64,000 bases of DNA from Marinoscillum sp. MHG1-6 (GTDB lineage Bacteria > Bacteroidota > Bacteroidia > Cytophagales > Cyclobacteriaceae), in NCBI RefSeq assembly GCF_024714475.1, contig NZ_JAMZMI010000001.1, positions 620,001-684,000 on the forward strand. The letters run 5' to 3'. The position numbers and the translations under genes are program-made. Positions within the stretch are counted from its first letter, which is position 1; each line of letters opens with the position of its first letter. The notes beneath the pieces are model-generated. The model did no database searches. It saw nothing but the letters and a program-made list of their open reading frames with translations, and was not told the origin of the DNA. This document shows positions 35,325-42,341 of the stretch, piece by piece.

Positions 35325-36239
35325 ATGAGAAAGTACTTTTTGCCATTATTGGCATGTATCATTTTCGTCGCTTGTGATTCTATTCAAAAATCAGAAGGAG
35401 AAAAACAGGAAACGAAAGCCTACTCTCAACAAGGAAATGTTTTCATATTATATCCAGACAGTACAATTAAACAATTGACATTTTCTGGAAATGACATTTC
35501 TCCAATCTATTTAGAAGGCAGGAACAGTGTTGTATTTGTTAGAAGCAAACAGGGAGATCAATCAATCATTGTTGTTAATGATTCCACTTTATCAGAAGGA
35601 GTATTAGTACAGAATGTAAGGGGCCTAAAATCGATAGATGCATCAATGGATCAAAATTGGGTTTTATTTTCAGACTCAGCGAATTTAAAATCCGTGGATA
35701 TTAGTACTTCTTCGAATAAGGATTTTGGTCAAGTAACAGATTACATATTGGTTAAGGAAAGTCAATACGCAGACCATTTAATCATTTTGAATATCATTCA
35801 GGATAAGGAGACAAGAGGGCTTGAATTCAAATTAAAGGATATTGATGGGAGCACCAAAAAGGAATTCAGCGATGCAGGAAATCTCAAGTCTTTTGTTAAT
35901 CAGAATATTCCCTCAGTGTATTCAGAGCTTGAAGATAAGTTAATGATCACCCAAAGGAAACTTGCCTATTTGGACTCAATACATATAAGTAAACTAAGAT
36001 TAAATGAGTTGGACATTCAACTTGCTAAAGCTGAAACGGATTTGTTAAAAGCCAAGAAGAGGCTAAGCAAAATTTATGAGTTTCAAATTGGACGAAGCTA
36101 TTCTGAAAAGGAGAGGCAAATTAATGATCAGAATAAACTAATTGACTTCAAGACACAAGTCCTTGAGGAAGTCAGATTGAAACATAATACTGAAAGAAAA
36201 ACATACTTTGATCTGGAGCGACGACTTAATAGCCTTTAA
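35325..36239 (+). CDS. Lipoprotein with C-terminal coiled coil, unknown function
   Basis: A 304-residue protein starting at ATG 35325, whose signal peptide MRKYFLPLLACIIFVAC ends in a lipobox cysteine. An earlier in-frame ATG at 35271 would precede it with a polar, signal-less stretch. Residues about 35-190 look like beta-propeller-type repeats with many Asp-Ser turns (NVFILYPDSTIKQLTFSG). Residues 205-300 are a charged coiled coil. No family is assigned. It is followed by a strong terminator. Confidence 0.6.
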   Translation: MRKYFLPLLACIIFVACDSIQKSEGEKQETKAYSQQGNVFILYPDSTIKQLTFSGNDISPIYLEGRNSVVFVRSKQGDQSIIVVNDSTLSEGVLVQNVRGLKSIDASMDQNWVLFSDSANLKSVDISTSSNKDFGQVTDYILVKESQYADHLIILNIIQDKETRGLEFKLKDIDGSTKKEFSDAGNLKSFVNQNIPSVYSELEDKLMITQRKLAYLDSIHISKLRLNELDIQLAKAETDLLKAKKRLSKIYEFQIGRSYSEKERQINDQNKLIDFKTQVLEEVRLKHNTERKTYFDLERRLNSL

Positions 36240-36240
36240 A

Positions 36241-36264
36241 AAAAAGGGGGCTAGGCCCCTTTTT
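36241..36264 (+). terminator. Terminator after the lipoprotein gene
   Basis: AAAAAGGGG/CCCCTTTTT stem with a six-base loop GCTAGG. The symmetric A and T runs allow use from both strands. Confidence 0.8.
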
Positions 36265-36266
36265 AT

Positions 36267-36437
36267 CTAATCATACATACTCTTAAATTGCTGTTTGGTT
36301 TTCAGCAAATCCTTGCATTGGTAGTTTTCAATTACAGTCTTTAATCCTATCTTCTCATGATCTTGCATGCGCTTTTCACAGAATGGATAAAGGACAGATC
36401 GGTCTTTTAAAAAATCCTTCAAATAACGTTCCTTGTT
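36267..36437 (-). pseudogene. Possible gene remnant or small ORF
   Basis: An open minus-strand frame of 56 codons with protein-like composition (YLKDFLKDRSVLYPFCEKR, then ENYQCKDLLKTKQQF) that ends at a TAG beside the bidirectional terminator. It has no ATG near its 5' end; a TTG at 36422 is the only plausible start. It may be the tail of a decayed gene. No family is recognised. From here to 36640 I see no other feature. Confidence 0.3.
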
Positions 36438-36640
36438 CGTTTAATTAGGATTTTTTTATCTAAAAGACTGATTAACAGAAATCCGATCAAAAAGCCGCCT
36501 AACCTACATTTTGAAGGCTTCCATGAATATATATCACTATTTTCATAAAAATTTGTGATATTTGGCAGAATTATAAAGGACTTTGGCAGGATTTATACAC
36601 TCCAATTACCCAATTTAGCCAAGTCTTTACAACGACGCCT

Positions 36641-36838
36641 ATGATGTATATCTGGTATAACCCTGACTCCAAGTACTACCAAGTTGGTTCTCAAATGGAA
36701 TATGATATTGCAGTTTCCAACTGCAAATCTCCAGATGATATGATGATCTTGTATGAGTTGGATCAAATGACCTCCAGACTGGCACAAAAGATAGTTTCAG
36801 AATTGAACGCTGCCAGAACGGAGCTTAGAAGTGCTTAA
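36641..36838 (+). CDS. Small soluble protein, unknown function
   Basis: A 65-residue protein starting at ATG 36641 (MMYIWYNPDSKYYQVGS). It is a single helix-rich domain with YELDQMTSRLAQKIVSELNAAR at its C-terminus. I recall similar short proteins in Cytophagales, but no function is known. A terminator follows 47 bp downstream, which supports a real transcript. Confidence 0.55.
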   Translation: MMYIWYNPDSKYYQVGSQMEYDIAVSNCKSPDDMMILYELDQMTSRLAQKIVSELNAARTELRSA

Positions 36839-36885
36839 AAATATTCTGATTGTTTAATCGGAATTCTTGTCTATAGCTGGTTGGG

Positions 36886-36918
36886 ACCCTGGCGTTTTTC
36901 GCCAGGGTTATTTTTTTT
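36886..36918 (+). terminator. Terminator before arsR
   Basis: A nine-pair stem ACCCTGGCG/CGCCAGGGT with loop TTTTT, followed by a TTATTTTTTTT tract. Confidence 0.85.
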
Positions 36919-36926
36919 AAAGAGAG

Positions 36927-36963
36927 TTGTAACCATAGTATTTATTTATCGTAATATTGCGAT
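36927..36963 (+). promoter_or_regulatory. arsR promoter with ArsR operator
   Basis: TTG at 36927-36929 and TAATATTG (one mismatch to TAnnTTTG) at 36952-36959, spacer 22. The near-palindrome ATCGTAATATTGCGAT (36948-36963) covers the -7 element and ends two bases before the ATG. ArsR binding would block its own transcription; the mRNA may be leaderless. A near-identical sequence lies at 37314-37329. Confidence 0.6.
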
Positions 36964-36965
36964 AT

Positions 36966-37295
36966 ATGGGGGTTTCTAAAACTGATTTATTCACTGCAGA
37001 GCAAAATGAGCTTGCACTTATTGCGAGGGCTTTTGCACATCCTGCCCGGATCGCGATCCTTGAGCATCTTGCTCAGGCCAATACGTGTATCAATAGTGAC
37101 CTCGTGCAGGAATTAGGATTGGCACAGGCTACCATCTCACAGCATTTAAAGGAATTGAAAACCCTGGGAGTGATCAAGGGAACGGTAGAAGGGACTTCTA
37201 TGTGTTATTGTATAAATGGTGAGGTATGGGAAAAGATCCGATCAAGATTTGAAGGGTTGTTTACAGGCTATGATCCATCCTCAGACTGCTGCTGA
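36966..37295 (+). CDS. arsR: ArsR/SmtB-family arsenic repressor
   Basis: A 109-residue winged-helix repressor that releases DNA on binding arsenite or antimonite. The helix-turn-helix is around HPARIAILEHL, then LVQELGLAQATISQHLKELKTLGV. Cysteines include NTCINSD, MCYCING and a C-terminal CC, so the arsenite site differs from the classical ELCVCDL. I chose ATG 36966; an upstream in-frame TTG at 36957 is inside the promoter. It regulates itself and the downstream cluster through the two matching operators. Confidence 0.92.
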   Translation: MGVSKTDLFTAEQNELALIARAFAHPARIAILEHLAQANTCINSDLVQELGLAQATISQHLKELKTLGVIKGTVEGTSMCYCINGEVWEKIRSRFEGLFTGYDPSSDCC

Positions 37296-37313
37296 GTTTT
37301 TTTGACTTAAAAC

Positions 37314-37329
37314 ATCGTAATAATGCGAT
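37314..37329 (+). promoter_or_regulatory. Second ArsR operator, before arsI
   Basis: ATCGTAATAATGCGAT matches the arsR operator at 15 of 16 positions and the flanking ATAT is the same. It lies 35 bp before the arsI start, so arsI, arsC and acr3 probably form a separate ArsR-controlled unit. Confidence 0.65.
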
Positions 37330-37364
37330 ATATAAATAAAGTTTAACTAAAATTGTTCATCATT

Positions 37365-37778
37365 ATGGAAACATCTAAATTTCATCTAAGCCTGTTTGTA
37401 TCTGATATTGATAAGACCATTCAATTTTACACCAGGTTATTTGGTTTCGAACCAGTAAAAACCAAATCCGATTATACGAAGTTTGAGCTGGACAATCCGG
37501 GGCTGGTCATCTCATTCATCGAAAGCGGTGACAAAGTGAGTCCGCAGTTTGGTCATCTTGGTTTTCGTGTGTCAAATGATGCTGAGCTTGAAAAGAAGAA
37601 ATCTGAATTGAGTCAATACCTGGAGATTGAGTTGGAAGAGCAAAATGTTGCTTGTTGCTATGCCAAGCAGAATAAATTCTGGGTCAATGATCCGGATGGT
37701 TATGAGTGGGAAGTATACCACTTCATTGAAGATGTAGAACAAAACGAGCCGAAGTATTCAGCAGCACCATGCTGTTAG
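37365..37778 (+). CDS. arsI: ArsI-like C-As lyase (VOC superfamily)
   Basis: A 137-residue dioxygenase-like enzyme. ArsI cleaves the C-As bond of trivalent organoarsenicals such as MAs(III). Residues in the expected places: iron ligands His7, His64 and Glu116, and the vicinal cysteine pair Cys97-Cys98 (NVACCYA) for substrate binding. A further pair ends the protein (APCC). CadI is a close relative, so cadmium response is an alternative. Start at ATG 37365; an upstream TTG is not needed. Its place in the ars cluster favours ArsI. Confidence 0.85.
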   Translation: METSKFHLSLFVSDIDKTIQFYTRLFGFEPVKTKSDYTKFELDNPGLVISFIESGDKVSPQFGHLGFRVSNDAELEKKKSELSQYLEIELEEQNVACCYAKQNKFWVNDPDGYEWEVYHFIEDVEQNEPKYSAAPCC

Positions 37779-37804
37779 TAAACAAAAACTATTATTCAAA
37801 TTAG

Positions 37805-37827
37805 AAAGGGACCATTCTGTCCCTTTT
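37805..37827 (+). terminator. Hairpin between arsI and arsC
   Basis: An eight-pair stem AAAGGGAC/GTCCCTTT with a six-base loop, followed by only a few T. It is perhaps a weak terminator or mRNA-processing hairpin within the operon. Confidence 0.45.
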
Positions 37828-37845
37828 ACTGTATCCTTTAAAATC

Positions 37846-38448
37846 ATGAATGCACAAATTTCCGCGTACATCCAGGAGTTTGAATTATTGATCGGATTGA
37901 TCGATCCGAAGAGAAAACAATTATTGGACGAAATCGCTGGAGAAATCGCCAGTCGATCATCAAAAGCCAAATTGAATTTTATCTGTACTCATAATTCGCG
38001 TAGAAGTCATATGTCGCAAATTTGGGCGGCAACTTATGCTGATTACTTTGGTCTTTCGGAAATCGAAACATTCTCAGGCGGAACGGAAGTCACAGCAATG
38101 AATGTGCGGGTAGTTAACGCATTGCTAAAGGCGGGTTTTTCTGTGGTTGACCCCAGGGGTACTAATCCAAAATATGAAGTTGCGTTTGACCGAAATAGGC
38201 CGCCTATTATCTGTTATTCGAAAGTTTACGATGCACCGGAAAACCCCCAGTCTCATTTTATTGCGCTGATGACCTGCTCTGAAGCTGATGAATCATGTCC
38301 CAACATACCAAACGCGGACAAGCGATACCCCCTTTATTACAATGATCCAAAGGAGGCCGATGATACTCCCTGGGAAGGAGAGCGATACGAGGAGCGCTTG
38401 AAGCAGATTGGGGTGGAGCTTTATTATTTGTTTTCTAAAATCAAATAG
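37846..38448 (+). CDS. arsC: Arsenate reductase, low-molecular-weight phosphatase type
   Basis: A 200-residue protein. The P-loop CTHNSRRS (Cys47-X5-Arg53) is typical of LMW-PTP-derived arsenate reductases. A helical extension of about 40 residues precedes the fold. The general-acid region is near VYDAPENPQ, and [17 protein letters not shown] completes it. It would reduce arsenate to arsenite for the ACR3 pump that follows 5 bp downstream. A tyrosine phosphatase role is the alternative. Start at ATG 37846. Confidence 0.85.
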   Translation: MNAQISAYIQEFELLIGLIDPKRKQLLDEIAGEIASRSSKAKLNFICTHNSRRSHMSQIWAATYADYFGLSEIETFSGGTEVTAMNVRVVNALLKAGFSVVDPRGTNPKYEVAFDRNRPPIICYSKVYDAPENPQSHFIALMTCSEADESCPNIPNADKRYPLYYNDPKEADDTPWEGERYEERLKQIGVELYYLFSKIK

Positions 38449-38453
38449 AACTG

Positions 38454-39506
38454 ATGCGAGTGGGCAAGAAAAGACTGGGTTTTTTAGATCAATACCTGAC
38501 CCTCTGGATTTTTCTGGCGATGGGTACAGGGGTAGGAATAGGCTACCTTTTTCCTTCCAGTTCCAATTTTATAGATCAGTTCAGTAGGGGGAGTACGAAT
38601 GTTGCGATAGCCATAGGGTTGATCCTTATGATGTATCCCCCATTGGCAAAAGTGAACTACAGGCTTTTGCCGCAAGTGTTCCGGAATTGGAAGATACTTT
38701 CTGTTTCATTGGTTTTGAATTGGCTGATAGGACCGGTGCTGATGTTTGTTTTGTCACTGATCTTCCTGCAGGATTATCCGGAATATATGGTTGGTTTGAT
38801 ATTGATCGGACTTGCTCGTTGCATTGCCATGGTCCTTGTCTGGAATGATCTGGCTGAAGGGAGTAGCGAATATGGAGCTGGCCTGGTAGCCTTAAATAGT
38901 ATTTTCCAGGTCTTTGCTTATAGTTTTTACGCGTGGTTGTTCATCACCAAATTGCCTCCATTATTTGGATTTCAGGGAGCGATCGTTGAGATCTCAATCA
39001 TGACCATCGCCGAGAGTGTGGCCATTTATTTAGGCATCCCCTTTCTGGCAGGTTTGCTGAGTAGGGTCTTTTTGGTCAAACTAAAAGGAGAGGATTGGTA
39101 CAAAGCCAAATTTATTCCGACCATCTCTCCGATGACCTTGATTGCCTTGCTTTTTACCATTGTGGTCATGTTTTCGTTGAAAGGAGAACTGATCGTTCAG
39201 ATTCCTACAGATGTGCTGAGAATAGCCGTTCCTTTATTGATCTACTTTGCCCTGATGTTCTTGATTGGCTTTTTCATCAATAAGTCAATGGGTGCTGAAT
39301 ACGATAAAAACACTTCCATTGCCTTTACTGCAGCGGGAAACAACTTTGAGTTGGCGATTGCTGTGGCCATCGCGGTTTTTGGACTTAACTCTGGACAAGC
39401 CTTTGCCGGGGTTATCGGTCCACTGGTGGAAGTACCTGCTTTGATTTTGTTGGTAAAGGTGTCATTTTGGTTAAAGAAAAAATACTATCCAGCGCAACCT
39501 CAATAA
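38454..39506 (+). CDS. acr3: Arsenite efflux transporter ACR3
   Basis: A 350-residue, roughly ten-helix carrier. The conserved arsenite-binding cysteine is in [18 protein letters not shown], and [20 protein letters not shown] is the C-terminal ACR3 signature. It removes the arsenite made by ArsC. It is the last gene of the ars cluster, and its ATG lies 5 bp after arsC. Length and topology are typical, and no ArsA-type ATPase is present. Confidence 0.95.
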   Translation: MRVGKKRLGFLDQYLTLWIFLAMGTGVGIGYLFPSSSNFIDQFSRGSTNVAIAIGLILMMYPPLAKVNYRLLPQVFRNWKILSVSLVLNWLIGPVLMFVLSLIFLQDYPEYMVGLILIGLARCIAMVLVWNDLAEGSSEYGAGLVALNSIFQVFAYSFYAWLFITKLPPLFGFQGAIVEISIMTIAESVAIYLGIPFLAGLLSRVFLVKLKGEDWYKAKFIPTISPMTLIALLFTIVVMFSLKGELIVQIPTDVLRIAVPLLIYFALMFLIGFFINKSMGAEYDKNTSIAFTAAGNNFELAIAVAIAVFGLNSGQAFAGVIGPLVEVPALILLVKVSFWLKKKYYPAQPQ

Positions 39507-39647
39507 GGGATATTACAAAGTTTAATTAACCATTCTTAACAATTAAATGCCTTAATCTAAACCCGATCTCCTGATTGTCGTTTTTCGTTTTGTATTTTCA
39601 CGGGTAATTTTACGATCCCGAAATTTAAATGTGTTAACGTACTAAAA

Positions 39648-40637
39648 ATGAGCGAGGTAATAGATCAGGAACTAAAGAAGGTACATCAGCAAAAGATCAG
39701 CGAGGTAATCAGCGAAGTTGGTAAAGTAGTGGTTGGCCAAAGTTACATGGTCAACAGACTGTTGATTGGCTTATTCACCAATGGGCATATTCTATTGGAA
39801 GGGGTTCCTGGTCTGGCCAAGACATTGACCGTAAACACCCTTGCTGACGTCATGAAGCTTGATTTCAAAAGAATTCAGTTTACCCCGGATCTGTTGCCAG
39901 CGGATCTCATTGGTACCATGATCTATAATCAGCAGAAGTCGGAGTTTGAAGTAAAGAAAGGGCCGATCTTCTCTAACCTCATTTTAGCTGATGAGATTAA
40001 CCGATCTCCTGCCAAGGTTCAGTCAGCATTGCTGGAGGCTATGCAGGAGAAGCAAGTGACGATTGGCGAGACCACCTACGGTCTGGATAAGCCATTTCTG
40101 GTGCTGGCAACCCAAAACCCGGTAGATCAGGAAGGAACCTATCCTCTACCAGAGGCACAGGTCGACAGGTTTATGTTAAAAGTTCATGTGAACTATACCA
40201 GCAAGCAAGAAGAGTTGGAAGTGATGCGAAGAATGTCCAATCTTTCGTTTGCTCCGGAGCTGAAGACCTTGTTGACCAAGGAGGACATTATGTCCATTCG
40301 AAATGAGATCAATCAGGTGGCCATCTCAGAATCACTTGAGAAATATATCATCGAATTGATTTTTGCGACGAGAAATCCATCTGATTACGGATTGAAAGAT
40401 GAGGCTCAGTATATCCAGTTTGGAGCATCTCCTCGGGCTTCCATCAACTTGAATCGTGCTGCGAAGGCCATCGCTTTCTTTGATCAGCGTGATTACGTAC
40501 TTCCGGAGGACATTAAGGAAATTGCTGATGATGTGCTCAACCACAGGATCATGCTCAATTATGAAGCGGAAGCTGACGGGGTATCTGCACATGACATTAT
40601 CCGTTCTATTTTAGGTAAGGTGCAGATTGCTAAATAG
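39648..40637 (+). CDS. MoxR-family AAA ATPase
   Basis: A 329-residue AAA+ protein. Walker A-like segment GVPGLAKTLTVN near 60, Walker B LADEINRSP near 120, then ATQNPVDQEGTYPLPEAQVDRF (sensor 1) and SPRASINLNRAAKA. MoxR ATPases act as chaperones for metal or complex assembly, often with a DUF58 and VWA partner; none is adjacent here. Its ATG is at 39648, and the 140-bp spacer before it shows no clear regulatory motif. Confidence 0.9.
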   Translation: MSEVIDQELKKVHQQKISEVISEVGKVVVGQSYMVNRLLIGLFTNGHILLEGVPGLAKTLTVNTLADVMKLDFKRIQFTPDLLPADLIGTMIYNQQKSEFEVKKGPIFSNLILADEINRSPAKVQSALLEAMQEKQVTIGETTYGLDKPFLVLATQNPVDQEGTYPLPEAQVDRFMLKVHVNYTSKQEELEVMRRMSNLSFAPELKTLLTKEDIMSIRNEINQVAISESLEKYIIELIFATRNPSDYGLKDEAQYIQFGASPRASINLNRAAKAIAFFDQRDYVLPEDIKEIADDVLNHRIMLNYEAEADGVSAHDIIRSILGKVQIAK

Positions 40638-40849
40638 GTTATCGAACCCACTTTAGTTCATTTTTAACCTCACATTTCAACTAACTGACCCTGTTTTCAT
40701 ATTTAGTTAACAAAGGTAACGTTGAAGTAAAATTCTCCATTCTAGTTTAATGATATCGTAATACGGCTCATTCTATGAGTTAACATTAGTAGCTCACATT
40801 TGTGTTGAGTTTTGAAAACGATAAAACGAAAAATTAAACAGGATAAAAA

Positions 40850-42142
40850 ATGAGAAAATTATTCACACTTGCGTTTGCGCTAACTAACCTGATATTTATC
40901 GTGTCATGTAGCGATAATGACCCTGAAAAGAAAAAATCATACGAGGAGATTGCTGATGAATCAGTAATTTCTGCTCAAACTGCTGTTGACGCTGCAGCTG
41001 CTGTTGACGCTACTGCAACCGGAGTTACTGATGCTTCCGTATTTGACGGATGGACTGCGGCTGCAATTCATGGCCAACTTGGTGGTGCTAACACTGCTCC
41101 TACTTCTGCCATCGCACCTAATTCTGCTATCGAAGTAGATGTGACTTCAAACATTTCTGTCAACACTACCTGGGATGCTGATTCAGTTTATATCCTAAAA
41201 ACCAGAGTAACTGTACTTGATGGAATTACTTTGACTATTGAGCCAGGTACTATCATCAAAGGAGATGCTTCTAAAAGTGGTGCTGATGCTGCTGTTCTAA
41301 TGATTGCTAAAGGTGGTAAAATCATGGCTGAAGGATCTCTTGCCAGCCCTATCATTTTCACCTCAACTGAGGATGACATTCAACCGGGTAACCTTTCTGG
41401 CTCTACTTTAGTAAATACCGATAATGCTAAATGGGGTGGTTTGGTAATTCTTGGAAAAGCTCCAGTAAGTGCTAAAACGGATAATCCTCAAATCGAAGGA
41501 GTGGATGCTCAAGATACAAATGGACAATATGGTGGGTCTGATGCAGCCGACGACTCTGGTGTTTTGAAATATGTATCCATCAGACATGGTGGTGCTGAAC
41601 TTGCAGATGGTAATGAGATCAACGGACTTTCTCTTGGTGGAGTGGGTTCCGGTACTTCTATTTCTTACATCGAGGTTTATGGAAACAAGGATGACGGTAT
41701 CGAATTTTTCGGTGGTACGGTAGACGTAACCAACGCACTTGTCTACACCGTAGGTGATGATGCTCTCGATGTTGACCAGTCTTATGCTGGAACTATTGAT
41801 AACTTCCTGGTTTATGTTGACAATGCTTCTGACGAAGGTCTGGAGATCGATGGAAGAGAAGGTACCCTCGATGATAGCTTCGTAATCAAAAATGGTTCAA
41901 TCATGTCTGTTGGATCAGCATCCACTACTGCGGACTTCAAAGCAAAAGCTAAAGGTGAAGTTAACAACGTGGTATTCGAAGATGGTGCGATTAAACTATC
42001 TGCTTCATTCGACACTGAAACTTACATTGAGACTGAAGATGCTGCTTCTAATGTGGCATCCGGGTCACTTAAATTCACAAAAGTTTCAGCTACTGAATTT
42101 GCAGTATATACTAAAAGCTTCGACGACCTTATAGGTCTGTAA
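40850..42142 (+). CDS. Beta-helix lipoprotein, partner of the following TonB receptor
   Basis: A 430-residue lipoprotein (lipobox FIVSC). An Ala-Val-rich linker covers residues about 45-60. The rest is a parallel beta-helix with repeated short hydrophobic coils: LTIEPGTIIKGD, IIFTSTEDD, LVILGKAPV and ISYIEVYGNKDDGIEFFGGTVDV. It is likely surface-exposed or periplasmic and binds a large or polymeric ligand. A large receptor gene follows after a terminator and 137 bp. Known gene pairs of this kind in Bacteroidota lack experimental data. Confidence 0.72.
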   Translation: MRKLFTLAFALTNLIFIVSCSDNDPEKKKSYEEIADESVISAQTAVDAAAAVDATATGVTDASVFDGWTAAAIHGQLGGANTAPTSAIAPNSAIEVDVTSNISVNTTWDADSVYILKTRVTVLDGITLTIEPGTIIKGDASKSGADAAVLMIAKGGKIMAEGSLASPIIFTSTEDDIQPGNLSGSTLVNTDNAKWGGLVILGKAPVSAKTDNPQIEGVDAQDTNGQYGGSDAADDSGVLKYVSIRHGGAELADGNEINGLSLGGVGSGTSISYIEVYGNKDDGIEFFGGTVDVTNALVYTVGDDALDVDQSYAGTIDNFLVYVDNASDEGLEIDGREGTLDDSFVIKNGSIMSVGSASTTADFKAKAKGEVNNVVFEDGAIKLSASFDTETYIETEDAASNVASGSLKFTKVSATEFAVYTKSFDDLIGL

Positions 42143-42173
42143 TAAAAGTTCAAAGAGCAATTCTCTGAATAAT

Positions 42174-42205
42174 AAAGGCGCATACACTTCGGTGTGGCGC
42201 CTTTT
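42174..42205 (+). terminator. Terminator after the beta-helix gene
   Basis: Stem with arms AAAGGCGC..ACAC and GTGT..GCGCCTTT around a TTCG tetraloop, ending in TTTT. It separates the lipoprotein from the receptor transcript unless read-through occurs. Confidence 0.7.
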
Positions 42206-42341
42206 GCTTTAGAGATCATATTATCCGAATGTTAATCATCATTCTTCCAAAGGCCATTTTCGTAACCAAATGTTAAAACTCCGGAATTATTAGGGCAAAT
42301 GTAGCAATCTAGCTTTGCGGTATATTCAGAGTATTCAGAGA

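Noticed and set aside
36593-36787. 64-codon minus-strand frame opposite the small 36641 gene
   Set aside because: The plus-strand frame has its own ATG and terminator and better protein composition.
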